From NCBI RefSeq assembly GCF_014648275.1, contig NZ_BMQU01000020.1:1-64000 (forward strand): a stretch of DNA of 64,000 nucleotides. Reading direction: 5' to 3'. This document shows positions 22,423-31,331 of the stretch, piece after piece. Made by a program: the position numbers and the translations under genes. Position 1 is the first letter of the stretch. The number at the start of each line of letters is the position of its first letter. Under the pieces are notes generated by a model. That model worked only from the letters and a program-made list of their open reading frames with translations, did no database searches and was not told the origin of the DNA. The DNA is from Pseudomonas laurentiana (GTDB lineage Bacteria > Pseudomonadota > Gammaproteobacteria > Pseudomonadales > Pseudomonadaceae).

Positions 22423-22698
22423 ATGACCCAGATCAGCGTTGAACGTAAACACAGCCTAGGCCGCGAGGCGGCCCGGCAGAAGGCCGAAGCGCTTGTGGAA
22501 CGCCTGGCCCGCGAGTATGACCTCAAGGCCCAATGGGAGGGCGACACTGTCCAGGTCAAGCGCAGTGGCGCCAATGGCAGCATCCGGATCGGCGACGACA
22601 GCATTCGCGTCGAATTGAAACTGGGAATGATGCTGTCGATGATGGGTGGGACCATCAAGGCTGAAATCGAGCGCGCACTGGACAAGGCCCTGGCCTGA
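22423..22698 (+). CDS. Small PHA-granule-region protein
   Basis: This 91-aa cytosolic protein belongs to the family annotated as polyhydroxyalkanoic acid system or PHA granule region protein ([34 protein letters not shown]...). The fold is unknown to me; it is basic and rich in charged helices and ends with an amphipathic segment. It is divergent from ubiE and 187 bases upstream of phaI. Its function is not established; location and name are the only links to PHA. Confidence 0.8.
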   Translation: MTQISVERKHSLGREAARQKAEALVERLAREYDLKAQWEGDTVQVKRSGANGSIRIGDDSIRVELKLGMMLSMMGGTIKAEIERALDKALA

Positions 22699-22716
22699 CG
22701 TCTTCGTGCTCATCGT

Positions 22717-22761
22717 CCGCAAGACCGGTGTTTGCCATCTATGGATACACCGGCTTTGCGG
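22717..22761 (+). terminator. Stem-loop upstream of phaI
   Basis: Arms CCGCAAGACCGGTGT (22717-22731) and ACACCGGCTTTGCGG (22747-22761) pair along 15 bases with two central mismatches. It follows the small PHA-region gene by 18 bases and may separate it from phaIF. There is no U-run. Confidence 0.45.
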
Positions 22762-22885
22762 TGCTGAGCATGGCGTGGTTGTCTCGCCTTAGGGTGAGCA
22801 TTCTAATTTTTCCCCCTACCTTGTGCACAAGCCCCGACCTCGTGGGCAGTTTCTCCATTTCCGCGATCAACGTGAGGTGCAGAGC

Positions 22886-23308
22886 ATGGCCAAGGTTTCC
22901 CTGAAGCGAAAAGAGCACGCCCAGAGCAGTACGCTGGGTGAGGTGCGCGGCTACGCGCGCAAGATCTGGTTGGCAGGTCTGGGTGCCTATGCCCGGGTCG
23001 GGCAAGAAGGCGCCGACTATTTGAAAGAGCTGGTCAAGGCTGGCGAAGGCATCGAAAAACGCGGCAAAAAGCGTATCGACCATGAGCTCGATGCAGCCAA
23101 CAGCCAGATCGATTCGGTCAAGGATGAGATCAGTGGCGTGAAGGGCAAAGTCGAAGTGCAGCTCGATAAAATCGAAAAGGCATTCGACACGCGGGTCGCC
23201 AGCGCCTTGAATCGTATCGGCATTCCGTCTAAACATGACGTGGAGACACTTTCTGCCAAGCTCAATGAGCTGACAGCATTGCTCGAACACGTTGCACGTA
23301 AACACTAA
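22886..23308 (+). CDS. phaI: Phasin PhaI
   Basis: PhaI (140 aa) is a granule-coating phasin of the PHA inclusion surface. It is a helical protein with the shared phasin core KIWLAGLGAYARVGQEGADYLKELVKAGE and a C-terminal coiled coil. The longer frame from 22823 is rejected: ATG 22886 has GAGG upstream and gives MAKVSLKRKEHAQ, the family N-terminus. It is followed 10 bases later by phaF with a good AAGGAG site, forming the phaIF operon that runs towards phaD. Confidence 0.94.
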   Translation: MAKVSLKRKEHAQSSTLGEVRGYARKIWLAGLGAYARVGQEGADYLKELVKAGEGIEKRGKKRIDHELDAANSQIDSVKDEISGVKGKVEVQLDKIEKAFDTRVASALNRIGIPSKHDVETLSAKLNELTALLEHVARKH

Positions 23309-23318
23309 GGAGAGCGGG

Positions 23319-24056
23319 ATGGCTGGCAAGAAGAAAGTAGAAAAAGAAGGCAGCTCCTGGGTCGGTGAGGTCGAGAAGTACTCCCGTCAAATCTGGCTGG
23401 CTGGCTTGGGCGCTTACTCAAAAATCAGCAACGATGGCAGTAAGTTGTTCGAAACCCTGGTCAAGGATGGCGAGAAAGCCGAGAAGCAGGCCAAGACCCG
23501 GGTCGATGAGCAGGTCGATGCAGCGAAGAGCTCGGCAAAGTCTGCCAAATCGCGGGTTGGCGATGTGAAGGAGCGTGCACTGGGCAAGTGGAGCGAACTC
23601 GAAGAAGCCTTCGACAAGCGCCTGAACAGCGCTATTTCACGCCTGGGCGTGCCAAGCCGCAACGAGGTCAAGGCCCTGCATCAGCAGGTCGATACCCTCA
23701 CCAAGCAGATCGAGAAGCTCACCGGCGCCTCGGTTAAATCGGTGTCGGCCAAGCCAGCGGCGGCCAAACCTGCTGCCAAGCCACTGGCCAAAGCCGCACC
23801 GAAAGCTGCCGCCAAACCTGCGGCCAAGACTGCAGCGGCTAAACCGGCTGCCAAGCCTGCTGCTGCGAAAGCTGCGGCCAAGCCCGCTGCCGCCAAGCCG
23901 CCCGTGGCAAGAAAACCTGCCGTGAAAAAGGCACCGGCAGCCAAGCCTGCTGCAACCGTGAACGCCTCACCGGCCGCCACGCCGGCAGCGAGCACGGCGC
24001 CAAGCCCGGTCAGCAGTACGCCGTCGGCAACCCCGGCACCTACCAGTCAGGCCTGA
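23319..24056 (+). CDS. phaF: Phasin PhaF with histone-like tail
   Basis: PhaF (245 aa) has an N-terminal phasin domain (QIWLAGLGAYSKISNDG, about residues 18-140, with a coiled coil) homologous to PhaI. Its roughly 100-residue C-terminal tail of AKPAA-type Ala/Lys/Pro repeats resembles histone H1. In P. putida PhaF binds DNA through this tail and helps place and segregate PHA granules with the nucleoid. The start is ATG at 23319. A clear intrinsic terminator follows. Confidence 0.95.
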   Translation: MAGKKKVEKEGSSWVGEVEKYSRQIWLAGLGAYSKISNDGSKLFETLVKDGEKAEKQAKTRVDEQVDAAKSSAKSAKSRVGDVKERALGKWSELEEAFDKRLNSAISRLGVPSRNEVKALHQQVDTLTKQIEKLTGASVKSVSAKPAAAKPAAKPLAKAAPKAAAKPAAKTAAAKPAAKPAAAKAAAKPAAAKPPVARKPAVKKAPAAKPAATVNASPAATPAASTAPSPVSSTPSATPAPTSQA

Positions 24057-24076
24057 TCGAGGCCGCTGTCGACAAG

Positions 24077-24103
24077 CGCCCGGCCAGTGTGCCGGGCGTT
24101 TTC
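24077..24103 (+). terminator. Intrinsic terminator of phaIF
   Basis: Perfect arms CGCCCGGC (24077-24084) and GCCGGGCG (24091-24098) are followed by TTTTC, 21 bases after the phaF stop and in the gap facing phaD. Confidence 0.85.
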
Positions 24104-24123
24104 AATTCCGGCTGGTGATGCGG

Positions 24124-24738
24124 TCAGTCTTCCAGATAACGCATGGCGAGCTGTTCGGCTGCATGCCGGGGCACCGGCTCCAGGTGCGGCGCGACCAGCA
24201 TCATCACCTGATAGACGACAATACCCACCTGGCTGTCGCGGGCCAGAATGCGCTGGTAGTCCATGGAGAACAGCAGGGTCAGGGTGATCTGTTCGACCAA
24301 CTGACCGAGGGTGCGGGTGTCGCCCTGGATCTGGCCTTGTGACTTGAGGCTGGACAGCAAGGCGGCGAGGGTGCGCTTGAGTGCATTGAGCAGGTTGCGG
24401 ATACCGCGCGCCAGGCGTGGCAGGCGTCCGGCCAGGTTCGACAAGTCCTGGAACAGGAAACGGTACTGGGCCATACGCTCAACGATCAGATGCAGAAACA
24501 ACCAGTAATCCTCTGCATCCAGACGCAGGTCGACCGGCGGATCGAGCAGCGGCGTCAGTTCCTCTTCGAAGCGCTCGAACAACCCCAGCACCAAGGGTTC
24601 CTTGCCATGGAAGTGGTAGTAGAGGTTGCCTGGGCTGATGCCCATTTCATTGGCAATCTCCAGAGTCGAGACATTGGGTTCGCCCTGTTGGTTAAACAGT
24701 TGCAGGGCACACTCAAGGATACGGTCGCGGGTTTTCAT
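24124..24738 (-). CDS. phaD: TetR-family regulator PhaD
   Basis: PhaD (204 aa) is a TetR-type DNA-binding protein. The N-terminal helix-turn-helix is at about residues 5-48 (STLEIANEMGISPGNLYYHFHGKE). In P. putida PhaD activates the phaC1 and phaI promoters in response to an intermediate of fatty-acid metabolism. It lies 13 bases after phaC2, at the end of the phaC1ZC2D run, and converges with phaF. Confidence 0.94.
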   Translation of the reverse strand: MKTRDRILECALQLFNQQGEPNVSTLEIANEMGISPGNLYYHFHGKEPLVLGLFERFEEELTPLLDPPVDLRLDAEDYWLFLHLIVERMAQYRFLFQDLSNLAGRLPRLARGIRNLLNALKRTLAALLSSLKSQGQIQGDTRTLGQLVEQITLTLLFSMDYQRILARDSQVGIVVYQVMMLVAPHLEPVPRHAAEQLAMRYLED

Positions 24739-24751
24739 CCGTTCTTCTTGT

Positions 24752-26434
24752 TCAGCGCACCAGCACGTAGGTACCGGGTGCAGGGTCCATGGGGGGGTAG
24801 TTTGGCGTGCCGAGTGTGCTCAGGGTTTCGCGCTGAGCCCCCGAGCGTTTCTGTATCCACTCCAGCCATGTCGGCCACCAGCTGCCGTCGACCTGCTGGG
24901 CGTCATAGAACCAGGCACGTGGGTCACTGCTCAGTTTCGGGTTTTCCATGAACCAGGCTTTTGGGTTGCCCGGCGGGTTGATGATGCTCTGAATGTGTCC
25001 GCTGTTGGCCAGCAGGAAGCGCCGCTCGCCCCCGAGCAGCAGGGTTGAACGGTATACGGCATCCCATGGGGTGATATGGTCGTTTTCACCGCCTACGGTG
25101 AAGCTGTCGAGCGTAACCTTCTGCAGGTCTATGGGGGTGCCGCAGACTTCCAGGCCTGCAGCGTGAGCCAGTGGGTTGTGTTTGTAGAAGTCCAGGAGAT
25201 CGCCATGAAGTGCCGCGGGCAGGCGGGTGCTGTCATTGTTCCAGTAGAGGATGTCGAACGCCGGTGGCGATTTGCCTAGCAGGTAATTGTTGATCCAGTA
25301 GTTCCAGACCAGATCGTTGGGGCGCATCCAGGCAAACACACGGGCCATTTCGCGCCCGTCGAGCACGCCGTGCTGGTAGGAACGTCGTTTGGCGGCTTCC
25401 AGGGTCTGCTCGTCGATGAACAGGCTGGCCGGGCTGTCGAACTGGCTGTCGAGCAGGCTCACCAGGTAGGTGGCGCAATGCACGCGACGCAGTTGACGCT
25501 TGGCGTGTAAATGCCCCTGTAGCGCCGCCATGGTCAGGCCGCCTGCACAGGCCCCCATGAGGTTCACATCGCGGCTGCCGCTGATGGCCCGGCAGGCATT
25601 GGTGGCCTCTTCCAGGGCTTGTACGTAGCTGGACAGGCCCCACTCCCGGTGGCGCGGGTCCGGGTTGCGCCAACTGATCATGAACACCTGCAAACCGTTC
25701 TTGAGCATGTACTGGACGAAGCTGTTGTGCGGGCTGAGGTCGAAGATGTAGAACTTGTTGATCTGTGGTGGCACCACCAGCAGAGGGCGGGCGTACTGTT
25801 TCTCGCTCATCGGCTTGTACTGGATCAATTCCAGCAATTCGTTGCGAAACACCACTGCGCCAGGGGTGGTGGCCAGTGTCTTGCCGACTTCAAAGGCCTC
25901 CCGGTTGACCTGCCGCGGCATCCCATCATTGTGCCGAAGGTCGTCAAGCAGGTGGTTCAGGCCACGCAGCAGGCTCAGGCCTCCGGTGTTGAACAGTTCC
26001 TTCACCGCGAGCGGGTTGAGCAGTGAGTTGCTCGGGGCCAGGGCATCGTTGATCAGTGAGAACAGGAAGTGCGCACGGGCACGGTCGTCATGGCTCAGTT
26101 GGCTGCCGTCGATCCACTGGCGGGTTTGCTTCTGCCAGCTCAGGTAGGCCTGCAGACCACGCCGATAAAAAGGGTTCTGGCTCCAGGTCGGGTCGTTGAA
26201 GCGCTCGTCGCGAGGGCCGGGGTGGTGAGGTGTGTCGCCCAGCAGCACCCGACCCAACTGTCCGCCCAGCGCCAGCATGTGTTTGGCGGTGTACAGCGGG
26301 TGACGCAAGCCATGGCGACTGACACTGCGCAAGGTCGAAATCAGGTCGCGGCCGCGCAATCCGGTGATCGCGTTCTGCGCGTTGATATAGGTGGCGGGGG
26401 GCGGTGGCACGCCCTTCGCGGGTCTGTCTTTCAT
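24752..26434 (-). CDS. phaC2: Class II PHA synthase 2
   Basis: PhaC2 (560 aa) polymerises medium-chain (R)-3-hydroxyacyl-CoA into PHA on the granule surface. The catalytic triad is visible: Cys296 in the lipase-like GACAGG box, Asp452 in GGENDHITPW and His480 in NSGHIQS. The frame continues upstream to 26563, but ATG 26434 with GGAG upstream gives the normal family length. It is separated from phaZ by 121 bases. Confidence 0.96.
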   Translation of the reverse strand: MKDRPAKGVPPPPATYINAQNAITGLRGRDLISTLRSVSRHGLRHPLYTAKHMLALGGQLGRVLLGDTPHHPGPRDERFNDPTWSQNPFYRRGLQAYLSWQKQTRQWIDGSQLSHDDRARAHFLFSLINDALAPSNSLLNPLAVKELFNTGGLSLLRGLNHLLDDLRHNDGMPRQVNREAFEVGKTLATTPGAVVFRNELLELIQYKPMSEKQYARPLLVVPPQINKFYIFDLSPHNSFVQYMLKNGLQVFMISWRNPDPRHREWGLSSYVQALEEATNACRAISGSRDVNLMGACAGGLTMAALQGHLHAKRQLRRVHCATYLVSLLDSQFDSPASLFIDEQTLEAAKRRSYQHGVLDGREMARVFAWMRPNDLVWNYWINNYLLGKSPPAFDILYWNNDSTRLPAALHGDLLDFYKHNPLAHAAGLEVCGTPIDLQKVTLDSFTVGGENDHITPWDAVYRSTLLLGGERRFLLANSGHIQSIINPPGNPKAWFMENPKLSSDPRAWFYDAQQVDGSWWPTWLEWIQKRSGAQRETLSTLGTPNYPPMDPAPGTYVLVR

Positions 26435-26555
26435 CAGGCAACACTCCGTCGTCAAGCCATCAACACACCCATCCATGCAAGTGCGGCACCAACCCTGCTC
26501 CGCTGTTTTTGCGTAGCGTTCTGCTGCGTGCACAAGCGACAGGCCAAGGCACCAC

Positions 26556-27407
26556 TCAACCACCAGGTGCAGGCCGTGGATGCATTACGGCCCGCTGACG
26601 TTCCTGCTGGAGGAAATTCATGATGATCGGTGCGACGGCCTCGGCTCGGGTGACAAGGAACAGATGGCCGTCGTCGATTATGTGTAGCTGGGCATTGGGA
26701 ATCCGCCAGGCCAGCAGGCGCATATTGATCAGTGGGATCAAGGGGTCATCGTCACCGGCCAGTACCAAGGTTGGCTGCTGGATCTTGTGCAGCCAGTGGA
26801 TGCTGGTCCAGCCAAGGCCGGCGAACAGTTGCCAGTAGTAGCCCAGCTTGCCCGAGGAGCGCACCTTGGCCGCGTGTGACAAGGCCAGGTCCGGATCGCG
26901 ACGAAACGCACCACCATAAATGTCCGGGGCAATGCGGATGACATGGGAGGGCTGTATATAGCGCCTCGGACTGGCCATCAACCAGAGTACCTTGGGCTTG
27001 CCCGGAACCATGACCGCACCTGCAGCGGTCGCAGCCAGTACCAGTTTCTTGCAGCGCTCCGGGTAGTCATGGGCGAACTGTTGCGCCAAGGCACCGCCCC
27101 AGGAAACCCCGATGACATTGACCTGGCCATAGTCCAGGTAATCGAGCATGCGCGCGGTGAGTTTGGCCAGCCCGGGGAAACGGTACGGGCGGCGTGGCGT
27201 GGAGGAACCGCCAACGCCCGGCACGTCGAAGGCGATCACTTCCAGGTCCGGGTCCAGCGCCTGGATGAACGGAAACACCAATTCCAGGTTGGCGCCAATG
27301 CCGTTGAAAATCAGCAAGGGTGTCAGGTGCGGCTTGCCGGGGCGAACTGCCGTCCGGATGGATTGGCCATCCAGGTCGACAGTTCTGAAAATGTACGGTT
27401 GCGGCAT
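26556..27407 (-). CDS. phaZ: Intracellular PHA depolymerase
   Basis: PhaZ (283 aa) is an alpha/beta hydrolase that degrades stored medium-chain-length PHA to hydroxy acids. Ser102 lies in GVSWGG; a later Asp in GDDDPL and His in DDGHLF complete the triad. The frame reaches 27530, but ATG 27407 gives MPQPYIFRTVDLDG, the standard start and length. Its place between phaC1 and phaC2 is the hallmark arrangement of fluorescent pseudomonads. Confidence 0.96.
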   Translation of the reverse strand: MPQPYIFRTVDLDGQSIRTAVRPGKPHLTPLLIFNGIGANLELVFPFIQALDPDLEVIAFDVPGVGGSSTPRRPYRFPGLAKLTARMLDYLDYGQVNVIGVSWGGALAQQFAHDYPERCKKLVLAATAAGAVMVPGKPKVLWLMASPRRYIQPSHVIRIAPDIYGGAFRRDPDLALSHAAKVRSSGKLGYYWQLFAGLGWTSIHWLHKIQQPTLVLAGDDDPLIPLINMRLLAWRIPNAQLHIIDDGHLFLVTRAEAVAPIIMNFLQQERQRAVMHPRPAPGG

Positions 27408-27468
27408 GCGCGAGCCCCTGTGATGGATGAAGCGCCGTGTCCCTCGGCAGGCCACGGCGGTTGGTGTA

Positions 27469-29148
27469 TCAACGCTCGTGAACGTAGGTCCCCGGTGCGG
27501 CCTCGCCTGCGCTGTAGGCCTTGTTGCCAAGGCGCGTCGGTGCTTTTTTCAGCTCCCCCGAGCGCTCTGTCAGCCAGTTTTGCCAATGCAGCCACCAGGA
27601 GTCTGGGTGCTTGATGGCGTTTTCTTGCCACTCGCTGGCCTGCTCCAGCAGTTCACCACCGGTCATGTAGCGTGCCTTGGGGTTGCCCGGTGGGTTGAGG
27701 ATGCTCTGGATATGGCCGCTATTGGACAGCACGAACTCAACGTTGCCGCCGAACAGCTGTGCGGATTTGTAGCAGGACTGCCATGGCGTGATGTGGTCGG
27801 AAGTGCCGGCGACGTTGTAGATGTCACTGGTGACTTTCTTCAGATCGATGGGGGTGCCGCACACTTCCAGTGCATCGGCACGGGTCAATGGGTTGTTCTT
27901 GAACATTTCGATCAGGTCGCCGTGAAAGGCGGCCGGCAGGCGGGTGGTGTCGTTGTTCCAGAACAGGATGTCGAACACGGGAGGCTCATTGCCCAGCAGG
28001 TAGTTGTTGACCCAGTAGTTCCAGATCAGATCGTTGGGCCGCATCCAGGCAAACACCTTGGCCATGTCGCGGCCTTCCAGCACACCGGCCTGGTAGGAGT
28101 GGCGCTTGGCAGCCTCCAGGGTCTGCTCGTCGACGAACAGCGCGACCTGGTTATCGAGGGTGGTATCGAGCACGCTGACCAGCAGGGTCAGGGCGTTGAC
28201 CTTGTTCTCGCCCAGTGCGGCGTAATGGCCGAGCAGCGCCGTGCAGGTGATCCCGCCGGAGCAGGCACCGAGTATGTTCAAGTCTTTGCTGCCGGTAATC
28301 GCCAGTACCGCATCGACGGCTTCTTTCAGCGCATCAATGTAGGTCGAAAGGCCCCATTCACGTTGAGTCTTGGTCGGGTTGCGCCAGCTGACAATAAAGG
28401 TCTGCACGTTGGAGCGCAGGCAGAAACGCGCCAGGCTTTTTTCCGGGCTCAGGTCAAAGATGTAGAACTTGTTGATCTGTGGCGGTACCACCAGCAGCGG
28501 GCGTTCAAGCACCTGTTCGGTGGTTGGCTGGTACTGGATCAGTTCGAGCACTTCGTTGCGGAACACCACGGCGCCTTCAGTGGTGCCCAGGTTCTTGCCG
28601 ACTTCGAAGGCATCCATGTTGACCTGGCTGGGCATGCCGCCGTTGTTCACCAGGTCCTTGGCCAGGTGGGACAAGCCATCCAGCAGGCTTTTGCCGCCGG
28701 TCTCGAAGAAACGCTTCACCGCAGCCGGGTTGGCAGCAGTATTGGTCGGCGCCATGGCTTCGGTCATCAGGTTTATGACGAAGTGGCCGCGGCTGATGTC
28801 CTGGTCCGACAGATTGCTGTCACCGATCCAGTCGTGCAGTTCCTTGCGCCAGGCCAGGTAGGTCTGCAGGTAGCGGCGATACAGCGGGTTCTGGCTCCAG
28901 GCCGGGTCGTTGAAGCGACGATCATCGCTCTCCGGTTGCAAGCTGGATTTACCGAAGATGACATCCTTGAGTTCCATGCCGAAGTGCGCGACATGCTTGG
29001 CACTGTGCAGTGGCTGGCGGATGGCCTGGCGCAGCACCATGCGTGCAGACGTCAGCAAATCCTTACGGCGCAAGCCCACTACAGGGTTCAGCCCCAGGGT
29101 GTTTTCCGAGGCTTGGCGCTGCAGGTCATCGTTGTTCTTGTTGCTCAT
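27469..29148 (-). CDS. phaC1: Class II PHA synthase 1
   Basis: PhaC1 (559 aa) is the main medium-chain PHA synthase. The catalytic Cys296 (GACSGG), Asp451 (GTSDHITPW) and His479 (NSGHIQS) fall exactly at the reference positions of Pseudomonas PhaC1. The start is ATG at 29148 after GGAGCG. An A-rich AACAAGAACAAC run at codons 3-6 fits the AANAANAA motif bound by Hfq/Crc, and a sigma-54-like promoter lies about 215 bases upstream. It heads the phaC1ZC2D operon. Confidence 0.98.
   Translation of the reverse strand: MSNKNNDDLQRQASENTLGLNPVVGLRRKDLLTSARMVLRQAIRQPLHSAKHVAHFGMELKDVIFGKSSLQPESDDRRFNDPAWSQNPLYRRYLQTYLAWRKELHDWIGDSNLSDQDISRGHFVINLMTEAMAPTNTAANPAAVKRFFETGGKSLLDGLSHLAKDLVNNGGMPSQVNMDAFEVGKNLGTTEGAVVFRNEVLELIQYQPTTEQVLERPLLVVPPQINKFYIFDLSPEKSLARFCLRSNVQTFIVSWRNPTKTQREWGLSTYIDALKEAVDAVLAITGSKDLNILGACSGGITCTALLGHYAALGENKVNALTLLVSVLDTTLDNQVALFVDEQTLEAAKRHSYQAGVLEGRDMAKVFAWMRPNDLIWNYWVNNYLLGNEPPVFDILFWNNDTTRLPAAFHGDLIEMFKNNPLTRADALEVCGTPIDLKKVTSDIYNVAGTSDHITPWQSCYKSAQLFGGNVEFVLSNSGHIQSILNPPGNPKARYMTGGELLEQASEWQENAIKHPDSWWLHWQNWLTERSGELKKAPTRLGNKAYSAGEAAPGTYVHER
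29131..29142 (-). promoter_or_regulatory. Crc/Hfq-type A-rich motif in phaC1
   Basis: Codons 3-6 of phaC1 read AACAAGAACAAC on the coding strand, matching AANAANAA in two registers. In Pseudomonas, Hfq with Crc binds such sites near start codons and blocks translation when preferred carbon sources are present. PhaC1 is a known Crc target in P. putida. The site is read directly; its use here is inferred. Confidence 0.6.
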
Positions 29149-29174
29149 CTACGACGCTCCGTTGTCCTGAGACG

Positions 29175-29219
29175 AGTACCGGTTTTGGCTGTGGCGGTGG
29201 CACAGGAGAGGCCGGTACT
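29175..29219 (-). promoter_or_regulatory. Nested stem-loop in the phaC1 leader
   Basis: Perfect outer arms AGTACCGG (29175-29182) and CCGGTACT (29212-29219) enclose an inner CTGTG / CACAG pair. It ends 26 bases before the phaC1 start, so it would be in the 5' leader, or it could be an operator site. No assigned binding protein. Confidence 0.4.
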
Positions 29220-29361
29220 ACTGCTCGGGTGACCAGTGATAACGAACTGCGTACAGCGTGTCCGGATGAAAACGAAGGTGCGTCGTGCGGGCAGTCTTTG
29301 CGTTGGAAGACAGCCTGCCGCTCGCGACCTTGGCATCCCGACCTGAGCCTGCATGAAACCG

Positions 29362-29378
29362 ATGCAGGGAACTTGCCA
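29362..29378 (-). promoter_or_regulatory. Sigma-54-like -24/-12 promoter for phaC1
   Basis: The minus strand reads TGGCAAG, four bases, CTGCAT, with GG and GC ten bases apart as required (consensus TGGCACG-N4-TTGCAT). It would start a transcript about 200 bases before phaC1. The rest of the 345-base gap 29149-29493 shows no gene, only the leader stem-loop and the hairpin at 29470-29500. Confidence 0.45.
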
Positions 29379-29469
29379 GATCCATTGGTAACCCGATGTT
29401 AAGGTGTTGCGCAAGCCAGCCATCCATTGGCTGTGCAGAGGCATTCAAGCAGATCAAATTAGAAAATGC

Positions 29470-29500
29470 GCTCTAAAACACAAGAGTGCCTGATTAGAGC
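29470..29500 (-). terminator. Stem-loop at the end of the DUF971 gene
   Basis: Arms GCTCTAA (29470-29476) and TTAGAGC (29494-29500) flank 17 bases, and the minus strand continues with a T-rich GCGCATTTTC. It includes the stop codon and could stop hsl/DUF971 transcription before phaC1. Confidence 0.4.
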
Positions 29501-29871
29501 ATCAGTTTGATGACAGACTCGGACGGGTCGCGGGATTTGCCGGCTTTTGCCAGTTCTTCCAGGTAGTCGGCCCAGAGTTGTTCCTGACGCAGGCACAGCT
29601 GCTCCAGGTATTCCCAGGTGAACAGACCGCTGTCATGGCCATCATCGAAGGTCAGTTTCAGTGCGTACTGGCCAGCCGGTTCGATTGCGCTCAGGCCGAC
29701 ACCAAGCTTGCCGAACTGCAGGATGGGGGTGCCGTGGCCCTGGACCTCGGCGGAGGGGGAGTGCACGCGCAAGAACTCGGCGGGCAGGTGGTAGACCTCG
29801 TCGGGGCCATAGCTGAGGCTGAGGGTCTTGGAGGCTTTGTGCAGGTTGATTGCGGTGGGGAGTCGAGTCAT
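29494..29871 (-). CDS. DUF971 (gamma-butyrobetaine hydroxylase-like N-terminal domain) protein
   Basis: This 125-aa protein consists only of the DUF971 domain: an N-terminal strand-rich part (INLHKASKTLSLSYGPDEVYHLPAEFLRVHSPSAE), then GLFTWEYLEQL and a polar helical end. Related domains occur in iron-sulfur related and Mrp-linked proteins, but the function of the stand-alone bacterial form is not known to me. It lies 45 bases after hslU, perhaps co-transcribed, with a perfect 8-base stem (29879-29898) between them. Confidence 0.85.
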   Translation of the reverse strand: MTRLPTAINLHKASKTLSLSYGPDEVYHLPAEFLRVHSPSAEVQGHGTPILQFGKLGVGLSAIEPAGQYALKLTFDDGHDSGLFTWEYLEQLCLRQEQLWADYLEELAKAGKSRDPSESVIKLML

Positions 29872-29878
29872 AAGCGAT

Positions 29879-29898
29879 CAGGGCCGCGAACGGCCCTG
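29879..29898 (-). terminator. Small perfect hairpin between hslU and DUF971 gene
   Basis: CAGGGCCG-CGAA-CGGCCCTG, eight base pairs with a tetraloop, begins 19 bases after the hslU stop on the minus strand. It lacks a U-run, so it probably stabilises or partly terminates the hslVU mRNA. Confidence 0.4.
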
Positions 29899-29916
29899 CC
29901 TGTAAGAGGGTGAGGC

Positions 29917-31254
29917 TTACAGAATATAACGAGACAGGTCTTCGTTCTGCGCCAATTCGCCCAAGTGGCTGTTGACGTAGTCGGCGTCGATCTGGATTGG
30001 CGCTTCGCTGTGGGCACTGGCCAAGTCGCCAGCGCTGAACGATACCTCTTCCAGCAGGCGCTCAAGCAGCGTGTGCAGGCGACGGGCACCGATGTTCTCG
30101 GTCTTCTCGTTGACCTGCCAGGCGATCTCGGCCAGGCGCTTGATACCTTCCGGGGTGAACTCGATGTTCAGGCCTTCGGTTTTCAGCAGCTCGCGGTACT
30201 GCTCGGTCAGCGATGCGTGCGGCTCACTGAGGATACGCTCGAAGTCTTGCGGGCTCAGGGCCTTGAGCTCGACGCGGATCGGCAGGCGGCCTTGCAGTTC
30301 AGGGACCAGGTCGCTTGGCTTGCTCAGGTGGAACGCACCCGAGGCGATGAACAGGATGTGGTCAGTCTTGACCATGCCCAGCTTGGTGTTCACCGTGCAG
30401 CCTTCGATCAGTGGCAGCAGGTCACGCTGTACGCCTTCACGGGATACATCGGCACCGCCGACGTTGCCACGCTTGGCGACTTTGTCGATTTCGTCGATGA
30501 ACACGATGCCGTGCTGCTCAACGGCTTCCAGGGCCTTGGCCTTGAGTTCCTCTTCGTTGACCAGACGCCCGGCCTCTTCGTCGCGCACCAGCTTCAGTGC
30601 TTCCTTGACCTTGAGCTTGCGGCTCTTGCGCTTGCCCTTGCCCATGTTGGCGAACAGGTTCTGCAACTGGTTGGTCATCTCTTCCATGCCCGGTGGCGCG
30701 GAAATGTCGACACCCATCGCTTCGGCGACTTCGATCTCGATTTCCTTGTCGTCCAGTTGGCCTTCACGCAGGCGCTTGCGGAACAGCTGACGGGTGTTGG
30801 AGTCCTGGCTCGGGGCGGAGTCTTCGTTGAAACCCGTACGGGCCGGTGGCAGCAGGGCGTCGAGGATACGTTCTTCGGCGGCGTCCTCGGCACGGTGGCG
30901 CACGCGCACCATTTCCTGTTCGCGCAGCAGCTTGATGGCGGCATCCGCCAGGTCGCGGATGATCGACTCGACGTCACGGCCAACGTAGCCGACTTCAGTG
31001 AACTTGGTTGCTTCGACCTTGATGAACGGTGCATTGGCCAGCTTGGCCAGGCGCCGGGCGATTTCGGTTTTACCGACGCCGGTCGGGCCGATCATCAGGA
31101 TGTTTTTCGGGGTGACTTCGACGCGCAGCTCTGCTGGCAGCTGCATCCGGCGCCAGCGGTTGCGCAGGGCAATGGCGACGGCGCGCTTGGCATCGTCCTG
31201 GCCGATGATATGGCGGTTGAGTTCGTGGACGATTTCGCGGGGGGTCATGGACAT
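29917..31254 (-). CDS. hslU: ATP-dependent protease ATPase subunit HslU
   Basis: HslU (445 aa) is the AAA+ unfoldase ring that feeds substrates to HslV. Walker A (GPTGVGKTE), the pore loop GYVGRD, a helical I-domain of about 100 residues and Walker B (IVFIDEIDK) are present. The C-terminus ends DLSRYIL, the tail that docks into HslV. It is 77 bases downstream of hslV, with a terminator-like hairpin in the gap. Confidence 0.98.
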   Translation of the reverse strand: MSMTPREIVHELNRHIIGQDDAKRAVAIALRNRWRRMQLPAELRVEVTPKNILMIGPTGVGKTEIARRLAKLANAPFIKVEATKFTEVGYVGRDVESIIRDLADAAIKLLREQEMVRVRHRAEDAAEERILDALLPPARTGFNEDSAPSQDSNTRQLFRKRLREGQLDDKEIEIEVAEAMGVDISAPPGMEEMTNQLQNLFANMGKGKRKSRKLKVKEALKLVRDEEAGRLVNEEELKAKALEAVEQHGIVFIDEIDKVAKRGNVGGADVSREGVQRDLLPLIEGCTVNTKLGMVKTDHILFIASGAFHLSKPSDLVPELQGRLPIRVELKALSPQDFERILSEPHASLTEQYRELLKTEGLNIEFTPEGIKRLAEIAWQVNEKTENIGARRLHTLLERLLEEVSFSAGDLASAHSEAPIQIDADYVNSHLGELAQNEDLSRYIL

Positions 31255-31290
31255 GGTGATAGGTGGTCCTTTAACGATGAGTTCAGCGTG

Positions 31291-31320
31291 GAAAAGCCCG
31301 GCGATGCAATGCCGGGCGCC
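31291..31320 (-). terminator. Attenuator-like hairpin between hslV and hslU
   Basis: Arms GCCCGGC (31296-31302) and GCCGGGC (31311-31317) pair perfectly, and the minus strand continues with CTTTTCC. It has the shape of an intrinsic terminator inside the operon, which would make more HslV than HslU transcript. Confidence 0.6.
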
Positions 31321-31331
31321 AGAACAGCTGG

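Noticed and set aside
22293-22685. 5' extension of ubiE to 22685
   Set aside because: It is antisense to the 91-aa PHA-region gene and would add 131 residues not known in UbiE.
26435-26563. 5' extension of phaC2
   Set aside because: The upstream residues are not part of class II synthases, and ATG 26434 has a good ribosome-binding site.
27408-27530. 5' extension of phaZ
   Set aside because: It runs into the end of phaC1, and the family start is at 27407.
29179-29460. Small frames in the phaC1 upstream gap
   Set aside because: They lack ribosome-binding sites and recognisable sequence and overlap the promoter and leader signals.
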